A DNA stretch of 64,000 bases from Pezicula radicicola (taxonomy: Eukaryota > Ascomycota > Leotiomycetes > Helotiales > Dermateaceae), in the NCBI GenBank assembly GCA_003008705.1, contig PDUO01000010.1, positions 372,001 to 436,000 on the forward strand, given 5' to 3'. The translations under genes and the position numbers were made by a program. Below the pieces are notes generated by a model. It searched no databases, was not told where the DNA came from, and saw only the letters and a program-made list of their open reading frames with translations. Each line of letters opens with the position of its first letter. The first letter of the stretch is position 1. Below are positions 31,357 through 44,269 of this stretch, piece after piece.

Positions 31357-34300
31357 CCAAGGGCCGATTTTTACGTATTGAGCCTGATCCAAGCGTTTCT
31401 TCACCGTTGATTGCATTGTGGCCATGCAGGAACAACAAGTATTAGGTCAGACAGGGATAGCAAGGCTACGTCAAGAAACCACCACGGGATGTTAAGCACA
31501 CATCGGCTAACTTCTTGGACTGCAGCTATTCCCTATCAAATGACGTCCAAGAAATGCGAAACAACTACAAATTTGATATCGAGGAATGAGATCTGGTACA
31601 GTATTAGTAAAAATTTAATACACAATTTACGAGTTATTTTGCGGTACTAAAACAATCACAAAACTAGCCTCTTGATAATATTCTGCGAATAGGACCTTTC
31701 TGATCGTCTTTATCAACAGAATTTAAATATTTGGGTTTCACGACTAATGAAAATCAGCGTACATACTAATCCGTAAAGTTCCCTGACCCGCTTTTCCTGA
31801 GCTGGCAAGACTGGTGGCGCGGAGCTTTGCGATCATGGTCAAATGAAAAATCGATAAGGAAAAGGTAAAGCAGCACTAGCACACTGAATTTGCACGAATC
31901 TTATCCTGTGCTTAGTATTGACATTGTGCGGGGTTTTAAGCGATTACTGCTATCCAGCAATCACAACCAACGAAAGAGCGATAAGCAAATTTGTCATCAG
32001 AAAGGTCTTCGATACCGCTCTGAGCCTCTATAGTAGAGAGTTGTTAATTCAAGAAGGCATTGTGACTCACTAATCAGATTGCGAGTCGAATCAATTTAAC
32101 GCCCCTTTTCGAAGCCTTGGAGATAGTTCATAGAAGAGCATTACTACGTGTAGAACGCTACGTATTAGGCTTAAAGTTGTTTATCCTTGTATCGAATTAT
32201 TAGCTCGAACTTGTTACGACTAAGACAAGCACTCCTGCACTTCTTCAACCGAGAAAAATCTGATCCTTTTGTCATGGTTATATAGCTATTATCTGCTTAG
32301 AGAATTAACAAAAAAAATCATATACACGAATTACAGAGCCTTAACGAATGTGATTGTTACGTGCCCTTTTGCTTTTCTAGCCCTATCTCTCCTAACACAT
32401 GAGATATTGCCTGCTTACAATTGCCAATGCCGTATACATATGGGCGAAAGAATCATAGCCGTCAAAACCTTTTTTAGGAAACTTCCCATGGATATGCGGC
32501 ACCAAAATTTATAATTAATAGTAAAGACAGTGACAGAAAAAAAGCCACATCCATCTCGCTATTTGGAAGAGTAAGCTTGACTACTATTTAGAGCTTTATA
32601 CTGTCCTTATGTTGGAGCCATACCCATGATCACATAAAGAGCCTTGCAATTTTCTCTTCGGTTATACCTCCAAATTCACTCTCTTCTAAACTTTCAGCTA
32701 AGTGTATCATACAGTTGGAATATGCTCGGTAGCGTCTAGCATAAATTGCTTTCTGAAAACAAAAACTATACAAGTTTTATTTCTACTCCATGTACTAGTC
32801 CTCGCAGTCTAGGTAGGCATCACAGATCCCGAGCTAGAAATCCGGCATATCTCCTAAGATATACAATATGTGGAGATTCGAAGATCCTAGGACGCAGCTT
32901 CGTTGTTAAGTTTCTAAAATCTTTCTTGGTGGACGATCTAGTCATGTCGCCAATCTATTGCGGACTCGCCAAAAGCTTTGAACTTTAACAGCCAAAACTC
33001 AAGCACTGAAAAGCAGGGGGAATCTTGAGGCTTTCCCGCTCGTACTGTATATTTTCTAGTTCTCGAGGTTCTTAGTGGAATTTAATAGCCTTTGTTAGGA
33101 GGGAGGGGGTCGAGTTATTAGTCAAATAACGCGAAAGGAAAAGCAATGCCGTTGTTGGGCGAGAACGAGTGTCATAATCTACAACTTTACTCAACTATAG
33201 GACTGGCCGTTCCTGGCTTGGCAAATTCTCACCACCGAGTTTTATGGCTGTTTTGTTTTTTATCTTACCAGGCGAAACAATCCAACTAGGAATATATATA
33301 AGGACTCGATTCACCAGCAATTCACACAGGATCCAAGGGGCTACTGCAGAAAATTAACTTACAGTGGGGTTAATGACTACTATTTCTTGTCCAAAATACA
33401 TCACTATAGTCGCAGTTTCTAATCCCGCATTATCAGCAGTGCGGTGCGAATTGGCTAATAAGGAATCATTTTGAATAGTTATCTATTCAAAGATAAGAGA
33501 GGGATTTGAGTAACTCACTTGACTTAGATAACTTAGTTACCCTAATCAAAATAATCTCTTATGAGCCAATTCATACGATGTCAATGATGGGACGGACCCA
33601 GATCCCAAGGTAACACGGCAAACTATTCAGAGTGATGGATTTTGGCTGTTGAACGTCTGTTTAATTACCTAAATAAGTTGGAATGGTTTTCAAAGCTCAT
33701 CTAGCTGGCCTACAAGTAGCTTATTATTTCTTCTCCGAAATACACAGTTGTGCTCCTTGCAGCTTCATTTGCCAGACCATTGGCAGCACTGTTTCGACAC
33801 CATCACCGATCGGTTAATTAGCAAAGGAGATGCTATCAATCCGGTACTAGGCGAGTTAATAACATATTAATCAAGCTGGTAACTAATACCTTTACCTTCA
33901 AGTGGGTTGCAACTAACTAGCTCGAGACAAATTTAATTCATAGAGTATACGTGAAGGTATCATATAACCACCTGTAAAAGAAGTAGCTGAGAGATTCTTC
34001 GGTAATGTAGGATGATTCATTGATTCTATTTGATCTTGCTACTACACAACAGCATCTACGTTGTACCCAAACTTGTACACAACCCATCTAATCGGACTCA
34101 GTAGAATTAATTGCAGCCGAAGCGTTCGAAGTAACTATTGAGTTGGACACTATCTCGGCCGCAAAGACTGCACGAGGGCAAGGTTGAGGCGAATTGGACC
34201 ATGAGGTGTGCAGGTTCCGTGCTCATTGTGGCTCTAGCACCTGCCTAACGACATGTTTAGTACTCCAACTCTAATCTTATGATATTTTGAGCTTTCTATC

Positions 34301-35493
34301 GACGTTACCATTATCGCACTGGCAGAAGTTTCCAATGCTGCTGTCTGGGTTGGCCCTATGAGGTTTTGCTAAATGTCTGGTAAAGAAAAGTGAGGTTGTG
34401 GGATGTCCTACTCATTGTAGCACATGGCTGTAGCAAAGCGCGTTAGAATAGCTAAATTGACTAGGATAGGGAGGAGCATCTTTTTGTTGATGTTATAGGC
34501 AAGGAATAGGCTGAGGGATGCGTTTCCAAGTTGAAATTGCGATCTGGGATGTGCTCAGGAAGAAATATGAGGCTATCCTTTTAACTAGTCATAGGAGCTA
34601 CTCTATCAGTGGCAAACCCTTCGATGACTTGGCTCCATAAAAACTTATGATGTCTGCTATAGCTATTGTAAGTATGGAACACGTTGCATGAAGATATTAC
34701 ATTCTACGTAGATCACGTCTTACAGATAGTAGAGTCATCCCGTGCTTTGTTTCTACTCATTTGGGAAGCAAGTTGCGGCTGACTGCGATTGACCTGACGT
34801 GAGAGCGGAAAAGGGGCCAATGCTTCTCAGTAAGCGAGTAGAGCAACTGCCATCCAATATTTAAGCGACGTTAGTACTTTCGTACAACCACTCATCAGTG
34901 TAACGCTGTCTGATATCTACATAAAGTAAATAATATTGACCTCGTAACTCGGAAGTCTATACAAATTAAATGTGATGCTCGAACAATTTTTGAGCGAGAT
35001 CTTCCAAGCCTTTAGACACTACGATAATACGCGCGTAGCGAACACATGTCTAAGGGCGAATATTGGTGACGTTAAAAAATAAAGGTTATGTAGGTCATCG
35101 CGCCGTGGAAATTTGAATTTCTGACTAGGATATATCATACCGTCCCGACGCGCTCGCCAATAATAGAGCTGATAACTAGATAAAACAGCAACATGAGACT
35201 TGTAAGTACAATAAGCCAGACACAGTCTCAGCATCAATGATTCACGGATGTTTTCGCGATCAGTGTGAATCAACAAGAAGGGATTTTCATAGCGATCACT
35301 AACAACTATATAAGAAAGCAGACTTTTCTTTTGCAATTTAATAGAATACTAAAGTTCTACTAGTTCTGAAAATGATTCACCTGGGACTTCTTTTCATGCC
35401 GACCCTCCACAAATTCCACTGCCCCAGATCAAGTACAAAAGCAGACGATCCGCTGTATCTCTGGATCCTTTTTTAAATAGCAGGCGGTGCCTT

Positions 35494-35850
35494 CTATCCT
35501 GCACTAATTGGGAGTCGGGATATATGATGATCTTGGAAGAATGTTGGGCATACATTTAGTTTCTCATTCCAACCACCAGATCCAGTTTCGTTTGAATAGC
35601 CGCAGGGGCAGTGCTGACTATTTCTTGCATGGCAGACACCCCAATCATTGTGTCCGTCATTCGCTTTACAAAACTTGATATTCAAGATTAGTATTCCTTT
35701 CGAGGAATTATTGCATGTACTCCCCAATGTGTGACTTCGGCTGCTCTTGGTCCCATGGCCGTAGGAGTGGATGTAAAGAGATCTTCGATAGGGTTTCCGG
35801 CAGAACTCCCGGCAAAAGCTAGAAGTGCAAAAAAATAAGAGATGCATTTA
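35494..35850 (-). pseudogene. Cysteine-rich fragment, possibly a decayed secreted protein
   Basis: One minus-strand frame (117 codons) ends with a Cys-rich section containing KANDGHNDWGVCHARN, HCPCGY and NVCPTFF. A second, overlapping frame at the 5' end looks like a signal peptide plus mature start (SYFFALLAFAGSSAGNPIED) but lacks an ATG. The two frames could be one damaged secreted-protein gene, or could be joined by an intron (TACTAAT...CAAG precedes the second part). A resemblance of the C-terminus to metalloendopeptidases is faint and not claimed. Confidence 0.3.
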
Positions 35851-36392
35851 TTGACCAGCCAAGTATAGATTTGTTAAGTTATGAGTGAGGCAGAAAGTCG
35901 CGTGGCTATGACTTTTAGTAAGTTTCTTGTACAGTACAGTACAATACTTTGGAAATGGAGCTCGAGACTACATATGATTGACAAGATGTGCATTACATCT
36001 AAAATACAATCGTTAAATGTGCACTTTCCTCGTTGCTTACCTTCCTCATCGCTGGTGGATGAATCTGGTCCTCATGTCACCTTCCTCAATAGGTCCAACT
36101 GTGGACTAATAACTAATATGGCAAAAGATAGACCATGAGAGGTCAGCAATTTTACGTAGCTTTCGTATCCAACTAACAGTCCGACATGAGGCATATTAAA
36201 AAGCCATGCAAATGTTTACTGACATTCTTGGGTTCAGACGAACCAAAAATTGACAAGTTCTTACATTGGGACAAGGTAGATTCCATCAACAGGAGTTACT
36301 AAAATTGCGTGGTAGGGGTTATCGCAAGACAAATACGACTTCAGGTATTGTGACTGCAATCGTTCATTTTCATCCGACAGCTTTCGTTAAAA

Positions 36393-36707
36393 ATGGTCTC
36401 ACTGAGATCCCTTCTCATCGTTGGGACCATCACCAACTACGCCTGGTCGGCTCCACCACCAACAAATATAACATCCGTATCCACATCTGTCCTATCTTCC
36501 ATCGGTACCACAACCACATCTTCCACCAAAACCTTCGTAAACGAGACCTCTATCGATTCAACAAGCGTACCAGGTTACGATCTATTCGCATATGGGAGTA
36601 CTCGTTGCCGTGCCCGTCTCCAATTTGCAACGGGTGGAAAGGCAGAGATAAGATGCCAGAAGATCAAGCCCACAAGGAGTTACCAGTTTGACGCAAACCA
36701 TCATTGA
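36393..36707 (+). CDS. Putative small secreted Ser/Thr-rich protein
   Basis: A 104-residue ORF with a signal-peptide-like start (MVSLRSLLIVGTITNYAWSA), then a Pro/Ser/Thr-rich linker (about 20-60), then a section YDLFAYGSTRCRARLQFA with the YG-type core seen in some fungal secreted proteins. It may be truncated, may continue through an unrecognised intron, or may be decayed; a second frame overlaps much of it. It stands alone in a gene-poor region. Called because of the signal peptide only. Confidence 0.4.
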   Translation: MVSLRSLLIVGTITNYAWSAPPPTNITSVSTSVLSSIGTTTTSSTKTFVNETSIDSTSVPGYDLFAYGSTRCRARLQFATGGKAEIRCQKIKPTRSYQFDANHH

Positions 36708-38339
36708 ATTGCCATGGGAGGCATCAAAATTCACGACATAATGAATATGATGGATGATCTTGTTTTTGAAGCTCACGCGGTTACTATTCATAGAAATGGG
36801 CGAATGGAATGTATGAGCTGCTTTTTGAAATAGATATCGTTTACTGGGATGGCTGTATGCTTGTACGGTCTGTTAGATAAGCTTCTTATTTAAACATTAT
36901 CCTAAGAGAAGTTCTTAATAATAGATCCATATGTTACGAGATTGATCTAAGAATGCTGGATACCAAGACTAAAATTAAATACTAAGTCCAGCACATACTT
37001 TACCTCAATGATATGGATATGGCCGTGTTTTAACAAGGCCTTAGACCTTATTGCTGTATCCTTTCCCACCGGAAACAATGAATATTATTCAAACATCGAG
37101 TGAGCATACCACTTCTTGAAAGCCGAGAAACTTTCTAGATGAAGATCTTAGCTCAGTAGGAGGTAAAACAAGACTTGAGAAATTGCGATATCTAAAAATA
37201 AGCTATAAATTAGAAAGTAAGCTCACCAGATAAGTGAGCTGCTTGAAATAAAGGTCACCCAATAGAAATCCACCTACCTATAAAGTAAATAGCTTAAGTT
37301 AGTTAAGCAAGCTCCTTAAATCCGTTTTCATAATAAAGCTATAGTTATATGAATCAAGTTAGTCTTCGAAATCAAGTTGGTCATCTAACTTAAATTAAGT
37401 CACCGACTGAATTCAACCAATCAGTTACTGTTGTATTTAGGTGGCGATGTCTGCATTCCGCAGAGGATTTTCTAGTTTCTATAGGTTCACCTGATGAACA
37501 GAGACTTGTCGCAGATAGCGAAATCCACGTGTAGCTGTTGAGACGATCGCTAAAACTTAGTAGCAGGCAATGGTCGTTCAGCCGAGGTTAGATAGATGTT
37601 ATAAGTATACGAAGCACTACTTTCTTCCGTTAATCATTTTTTGAAATTGTATTGTGTGAAATGTAAGTGTACTGAAGTAGGCTTATGTATAAGGTGCGTT
37701 GGGGCTGTAGAGATAGGGTTATCAATCGCTTAATTTCATAATACTCAAGCCTAGCAAGTTTCTTTAATGGATATCAGTGAGGCAGGTCAACTTATGGTTA
37801 AGTAAATTGGCCAGAAGTCAAATGAGAGTTAATCCAATCAAGAGTGATACCTTCGTATTTGTGTTACTTTAAGTCACTTCACCTAAATTTATGATTAAGC
37901 GATTCATGAGCTCGTCGGCACAGGGCACACATAACACATGACTCCACCCAGAAACATTTCACTGTATAATATCGTTATTAGAGCATTCAATATGTTCTCT
38001 TAGTATCTAAAGCACTTTAGAAAACAGAAGTAGGATGTGGTGTTTTCAATGGCATTCTGATGTTCATCACGTGCCATTACTTCTTTAAGCGAGGCCGAAA
38101 AGGAGGGCGTAGCGTACTTCGTTACTGACAGGGGTGGCTCTGAGAATAAGTTCTCAGACCATCCCCTCCCCCATTTTGGAGGACTTTTTACACTTTCCAC
38201 CTCACTTTGGACGTCTCTTTACCCTTCAAATCGCACTATTCCGAACTCATCTCACCGAGCCACGGTTGTCAGGCTTCACCTCGTGGAGCTTCGAGATTGG
38301 GTGGCATTCGCTGCCGCTACGCCCTCTTCGCCCTGCACC
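36708..38339. other. Gene-poor interval with repeats, promoter of C2H2 gene
   Basis: No supportable gene. Degenerate AAGTTAG/TTAACTTAA repeats occupy about 37260-37440, and a dispersed repeat copy lies at 37864-37922. Octamers occur at 37736-37743 and 37895-37902. The last 200 bp before 38340 are pyrimidine-rich. Confidence 0.45.
37864..37922. repeat. Dispersed repeat, copy 2
   Basis: Ends with TTAAGCGATTCATGAGCTCG then TCGGCACA, nearly identical to the end of copy 3 (54138-54215: AAGCGATTCATGAGTCCGTC then GGCGCA). The left half matches less well. Confidence 0.55.
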
Positions 38340-39315
38340 ATGCAATCTTCAAGGGACGAAGCCCAGCAGCAGGCTTCCACACCAACAATCAGCCAGTCAT
38401 ACTCCTACAACATGGGTCTTCGGGGATCTGCAAGCCATAATGACCACATGGAGATTTCACCTGCGTTCAGCCAGTCAACTTACCCTGATATGGGGTCTGG
38501 AGACCCAGCTGAACCTGAGTGAGTTTTTTTTTTATTACTCTAACAGGATTTGCCTTTGCAGTGAAAATAATCCCAATTTCCCCGGATCACGTTACCATTT
38601 AGCCGCAAATGTTGGCTTCGGCCCATCACTAAACCAGACCAATTTTAAGATACCGATTCCATGGAGCTCTTGGAATCAGCAGACTAGCCAGTACTTTGCC
38701 AGCGAATATCAAGTCCCTGTCATCGAAACCGCTCCGGTCGACAGCTTAGTAACACCGCTGGATGAGACCTTCGCGTCCCAAGTCGATGGCACGGCATCGG
38801 AGACTGAACCACATAATGTGAACCATATAGAAAATGCGAACCACTGCCCAACTTGCGGCTCAAATTTGCCTCTCCTCTCTCAGGACAGCTTCGCCTTACC
38901 GGAGCCACACAACAATGATCAAGTCCATCAGGATTTCTCGTTGGCTTCAACTTCCGTGGCTGGCCAAGATGATTTCGTCGCCTCCCTTTTTGAGGGCTTC
39001 AACGCTGACATGCCGATTCAATATCCTGACCTGACGCCGGTACCTATTGGATTCAACAATGAAGCTCAAGTTACCGCTGTCCAACCATCAAACCGCTTTG
39101 TATGTGGTCAACCGGGATGCTCACGGATCTTTGGTCGTAAGGCTGATCGAACCCGTCATTTGGCCTCGGTGCATCGTATCAATGCTACTATGTATTTGTG
39201 CCCTGTTCAGGGATGCAGCAAGAGCCATGGTAGAGGTTATTACCGTGCCGACAAGCTCACGGAGCACATGTGGAGGAAGCATGGTGACCTTGGATTTCAG
39301 AAGGGTGGTCAATAA
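38340..39315 (+). CDS. C2H2 zinc-finger protein
   Basis: Two exons, 38340-38518 and 38562-39315, with a 43-bp intron (GTGAGT...TTGCAG, phase 2) restore SGDPAEPDENNPNFPGS and a 310-residue protein. The long ORF starting at 38134 reads through the intron and upstream DNA in another frame and is not the real N-terminus. An in-frame ATG at 38283 is an alternative start. The N-terminal 230 residues are low-complexity, Gln/Ser/Pro-rich. Two fingers lie near the C-terminus: C-x4-C-x12-H-x4-H (CGQPGCSRIFGRKADRTRH) and C-x4-C-x16-H-x4-H (CPVQGCSKSHGRGYYRADK). Such two-finger proteins are common Leotiomycete transcription-factor-like proteins; target genes unknown. Confidence 0.88.
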
Positions 39316-39698
39316 ACCATGCTGACTGGAATCTTGTTCACACGGAGCAGGGCGCGCCTTGACGAATTATTATCCCCTTTTTTGTGTTTCATTTCAGTTA
39401 ATTTTCTTTTCATGAAAAGATGGGGAGGGTTGGATGGAAAAGTGTATTGAGTATACACGAGGAGAATTACGTGGATTATTTCGATATTTCGATGTTCTTT
39501 GTGTCCGTCTTGATTAGAGTTCCATTCTGATTACTTCAAGAGATGTTTCCTTCGCCTGCACCATTATCGTGTTCCAAAGTCATCCATTCGTCTCCCTCTC
39601 ATATACATTGCGTAACCGCGTTCAACCCACAATAATTACCACCCTACACCCCCCTTCACACCTCCTTTACCGATCCCAAGCCGTATTGACTGCATAAC
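39316..39698. other. Intergenic, convergent 3' ends
   Basis: Contains the 3' UTR of the C2H2 gene (T-rich near 39380-39410) and that of the secreted-protein gene on the other strand. No gene seen. Confidence 0.5.
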
Positions 39699-40158
39699 CT
39701 AAACATCGCAACTCAAATCATAATGCACAAAAAGTGAACTCCCATCATTCCACAACTGCGTCTCCTGAACACATGCCGTATAAAACAAACACTCAGTATA
39801 ATTAGCCTGAAATGCGAAGCTTAAGCAAGATGGGTATGCTTTTCTGCATGCGGCAGCGCAGGAACTGAGTGTGGAGTTGGACTGTTGGTAGATGGTTTCG
39901 ACATAGGGTCCTGGTGTTTGGGTGTAGCTTGGGACACCGCAGAGTGGGTAGCCTGTTATGTATGCTGGGGAGGATGTTAGTGTGGGGTTTCTGGGGTGGT
40001 TTGGAGATGAGGTAGATTTGGGATGTGGATTGGGGCATCATGGGGCACGTACTTTCTCCTGGTGGTGGTGGCGAGGTATTTGTTGTTGTTGCTTGAGGAA
40101 GAGCGGTGGTGAGAGAGATGACGGAGAGCGTTGTGGTGAGGATGGAAGTGAAATACAT
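39699..40158 (-). CDS. Small secreted cysteine-containing protein (123 aa), spliced
   Basis: Two exons, 40158-40053 and 39964-39699 (intron GTACGT...CCCCAG, 88 bp, phase 1). The unspliced ORF keeps the signal peptide but runs into a wrong frame. The spliced protein has a signal peptide (MYFTSILTTTLSVISLTTA), a short Thr/Pro linker, and a mature domain with seven cysteines, all after the intron: GYPLCGVPSY, SSCAAAC, YPSCLSF, YTECLFY, TACVQE and LSCDV at the end. It has the form of a fungal small secreted protein or effector candidate. Family not recognised; spacing of cysteines resembles CFEM-like or similar secreted domains only loosely. Confidence 0.75.
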
Positions 40159-43100
40159 GATAACAATTTTATTTGAGGTTTTTGTTTAAGAATGATGTTT
40201 TGGAAACTGAGGGAGACAGATGTTGCGAAAGAAGGACAGTGGATGCGTTGCTCCTTCCATTCCTATGAGAACGGATGTCCCCAAGTATTTGTAGATCAAA
40301 TCGTAACTACCCAAACAACACAAGTCACTCCTGACATCAACAAAAGCGGAGATCGTGACGAAAATCCATTATCATAATTAGAAATGCAAAACGTTGGTAC
40401 CTGCATATGAGCGCATCGTACTTCCGTACAACTATACTTGCATGTTCCGGTCAGCTGTCAGCCTGTTAGGCTATGAGCAATACGAACGGTCGCTTGGGGA
40501 AACAGCAACCCCGCAAAAAGATTATCAAAACTGATTAGAAGGAATCTAAACATTGTAAATTTGTGAAGATCGTCAGGAACACCAATTTTCTTGAAACATA
40601 ATTAATACATTGAATGGAGAAAATGTTATGAAGATCTGATGATCTGACGATCTGATTCTGTAGTTTACCGCATTCCTTGCTTGCTGCTTAAGCGAGGAAT
40701 TGAATTCAAGGAATAGGTAGGTAGATGATTTGGAGCTGGGTATTGGAGATTGGTTGGTGAGTTGATAAATCTTTACGCTGAGAAGTATGGTTTGGAGTTG
40801 ATTGTATTTTGCTTTTCCGTACCTGTGCCATTGAAAATTGAGGTTACGTAGGGTACATGTAGATCATGAGAGAGTCATGTCATTCCTTTACGTTGTTGGA
40901 CAACTTAAGCGACCTCTGCGAACTAAGGTAAGGTACCACCGGATGACGTCGAACTGTTTTTTTTTCCATGTGATTTTGAGACCTCTTTACAACACATAAT
41001 CTTAGGTCAACAAATCAAAAGATATTTCTAACAATGATGATTGCTCTACAATACTCGACGGTATTTAGAATTAAGCGGTTGCTACGAGTAAACAAATAGA
41101 TAACAGCCATGCGAGGTTTTAACGAAATTACGACTGGTAAATTAATTATTCAAAACGCACATGGATTACGTTTGGGTGTATATAAAATAGTCCGGTAGCT
41201 TTAATCAAAGCTTCAACCTCTTCCTCGACAATGCTCACGTGTGGCAGATGTCGCTTTTCAGATTTATGAATTGGCACCAGCGGTTCTCAAATTTCTTTCT
41301 CAACGTCATTCCATTTTCCACCTCTACGAAACCTGGTCGATATCAAATACTGTCGCATCACCCTTGTTCATGGTTCAACGTAAATATTAGTTCCATAAAG
41401 AATTTCATCTAGCCTCTCGTCTCCTAAATGACTCGCCTCTGTCTCTATCGCAATGATAATAAACGCGACGCGCCGGCTCGAATTGGGCGCAGTTCAGAAA
41501 GTCGAAATTCCTCCTCCAAGCGAGAAGTTGAATTTTTAGCGTGTATTTATATTCACTGCCTTATTTCCGTCTCATGGTTTGCTGCCAAAGTTCTTTCAGT
41601 TCTCCCCTTCCCTGCCTTCCTCGCCTTCCCCGTCTTTTTTCGAAGGACAAGCCAAACCAAAATCATGTAGGATTTCAATTTGAGAAGTTCGACGTTTCAC
41701 AGCAAATGTAACATTATCGATCAAATACCATTACTTTTCAACAGCAACGTGGTACCTGCAAAATCACTCAGAGTTTTGATTTTGGGCAGAGCAAGCACGT
41801 TCACCACCCTCTGGTCTTTCGCTGCATGGAGTCTCTAGGACGGATGGGGTTCAATTGAACGTCCGTCCTTTCTTGAACAAGTGCGAAGACTTGCACTCAA
41901 AGCGCATTTCCTGGTATGGTCGCTACGTCGGCCATACTATGAATTTGGGCCGCCTTGCTCTCTCCCAGCACGATTTTTTTTATATCAGACACGAGCCGAG
42001 TTTGATAATTTAGTCTCCAGGTGCTGCTACAAGATACTTCTTCGAATCCGGAGAAACTGTCGCTATTTGCCTAGCTATACTGCTATATAGGATGTCGAGG
42101 TGCAATAGACACAACTTTCAAGAAGCATCGCGAAACTTGAAAACTTCGAATCAGCCAACTTCTTGGTCTTACTTCGCCTTTTCGGAGATAGAGAGACCCC
42201 CGGCGTGATTTATGCTGTTAGTATGACCCAGCCCACAAAATATTGGACCGTGCTATGGTTTGTTCTGTCTATGACATGGGGTTTTAACTGTCTGGACCCC
42301 ATCGTGAGGTCCTTGAACCTCTGAATGCGTTCCTCAAAGCATTTTGGACGTATCGTGAGTGCCAGTTGGGTAGCGGCCAAATCCACATCGCAACTTCCAT
42401 TCTCGACAACAACTTTAAAAGGGAGTTGTTAGACATAATGTTTATGACTCAATCATTAGTCATGTAACAATGGTTGTAGAAAACAATAATAGGGCCATTG
42501 CATGATGGAAGACCACAGAAGTGTTCGAGTGTTCAAGTATTCGTCGCGTAAACAGTAACTGAAATTTGAAACTCGTCAGAAATGGGTTGTGGATTGTATT
42601 TGGCTCCAACGAACAGCTTACTTCGTACGAAGTACTATGGCTTATTCAGTGTCAGCGAAACATGTTGTCAAATGCATCCTCAGTCATTCCTGTCGGTGAA
42701 GCACACTATCGATGTTTGGTCCTCGCTAGTCGATGCAATTTTATCAGCGGGCAGGCATCACCAAGTATTTTGGCATTATTGTCTTCTATCAACACAGCTG
42801 AAAATCCCTCTAGCTTGCCATAGCATAAAGGTTTAGCCCGGCATCCGGGTTTCAAAAGGCTCCCAAAGGCTATTCGTATGCGCTCTTCAGCGATACTTCG
42901 TACTCGTATAGTAAAGTGATTGTGCCTAATCAGAGTAATTTCTTGGCCATCACCATCATTCGAAAACCATGACTAAAAAACCACCCCCCTAAAAAGTAGT
43001 AATTGTATAATAGCTTTATGACAACTTTATTATAGATTTTTCGTTAAATAGTTACTTTTTCTTATATTAGATACTTATAATTAAAATAAAAAAAGAGGTA

Positions 43101-43313
43101 GAAATATATATTTAGGCCGAGGCATCCTCGGGATATCCATGCACAATGACTTTAAGGTAACCGAAAGCCTGCTGATATTTCCAGTATACTTTGTTTGAGG
43201 GTGGGCTCAAAGCTCCTTTCTGTCTTTATAGAAACGAAAAAAAAAATACCAGAAGATCCATTCTGAAACGTTTCAAACCGGCAAAGAATAGGAAGGACAT
43301 CATTATCTCCACC
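40159..43313. other. Gene-poor interval
   Basis: About 3.1 kb without a supportable gene. ORFs at 41428-41670, 41881-42090 and 42566-42836 show no domain. TTAAGCGA occurs at 40688-40695 and 40905-40912. An A/T-rich patch lies at 42985-43110 just before the dead esterase. Confidence 0.45.
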
Positions 43314-44269
43314 ATGACATCGCAAATCCCTCGCCCACCGTATGACAAGGAACTTTGTGAATTCCTGAAGGCCATAATGACACCGACCGCCATTACCAAT
43401 ACGCATATCGAATTATTCCGACAGATGCCGGAAACGAAGATTGAAGACGTTTTCATTGAACCATATAAGTCTCACAACCATGATGAGAGGGTGTTTGGCG
43501 GTCCCCATGGTCCAATCATCCTTTCCGTGTTTACTCCTCAAGGACTCGAAGCACAAGGCTCTGCACCATGCATCTACTGGATTCATGGCGGAGGAATGAT
43601 CCTCGGGAACCGTTATACAAATATTCAGGATCTCTGGGAGTACGATTTGGAATTTAACGCCATTGCCGCCTAGCCCCGAAAAACCCAAATCCAGCACCAA
43701 TGAACGACTGTTACGTAGGACTCGAGTGGGTCGCTTCTCACGCCTCAGAATTGGGAATTGATAAGTCAAAAATCACGGTTATCGGCAACCCTGCTGGTGG
43801 GGGTTTAGCAGCAGGGATTGCGCTCAAAAGCAGAGATCTGAATGGTCCCAAAATCTTCGCCCTTTGTTTAAATTGCGCAATGCTCGATGATAGGAATGTC
43901 ACCACTTCAAGCCACCAACTTGACAACGAAGGGAGTTGGAGTAGAACCAGCAACTTGACTGGATAGAAATCACTACTCGGTGACCGATGTGGTGGGGATA
44001 ATGTGAGCATTTACGCTGCGGCCTGTCGGGCAGAGGATTTGAGCGGCTTTCCGCAGACATTTATTGATTGTGGCAGCGCAGAGGCGTTCCGGGATGAAAA
44101 TGGTGCTCTTGCGACTCGGCTTTGGGCAGCTGGTGTCCAAGCCGAGCTGCATGTATGGCCTGGAGGTTTCCACGCATTTGATGTCCTGGTCCCAAATGCT
44201 GTGCTGTCAAAAAAAGCAAAGGAGGCAAGGAAGGACTGGATCAAGAAGATCTTTGCTGATGGATTGTGA
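43314..44269 (+). pseudogene. HSL-type alpha/beta-hydrolase (esterase), inactivated
   Basis: Related to hormone-sensitive-lipase-type esterases: oxyanion motif HGGGM near 43590, then the nucleophile region, then the acid/His end (GGFHAFDV near 44165). Three breaks are visible. After NAIAA the frame meets TAG at 43671-43673; the homologous continuation (APMNDCYVGLEWVASHASEL) resumes in another frame, and the strand that normally precedes it is missing, so a deletion plus frameshift occurred. The usual GxSAGG nucleophile reads GNPAGG, with Pro instead of Ser. A second in-frame TAG at 43964-43966 sits where Trp is expected (TG-stop-KSLLGDRCGG). It cannot make an active enzyme. Flanked by AT-rich DNA. 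Confidence 0.85.

Larger units (their letters stand above)
30909..36392. other. Long gene-poor, AT-rich interval
   Basis: About 5.5 kb with no supportable intact gene. ORFs are short and lack domains. It carries a solo MITE end at 31321-31356, TTAAGCGA at 31936-31943 and 34861-34868, degenerate GAGTTA/TTACC repeats near 33490-33560, and a cysteine-rich fragment at 35494-35850 listed separately. This is the emptiest part of the window. Confidence 0.5.

Noticed and set aside
38134..38561. Long 393-codon ORF start upstream of the zinc-finger gene
   Set aside because: The part before 38562 is in a different frame from the real first exon and includes a GTGAGT...TTGCAG intron; the spliced start at 38340 gives a better protein.
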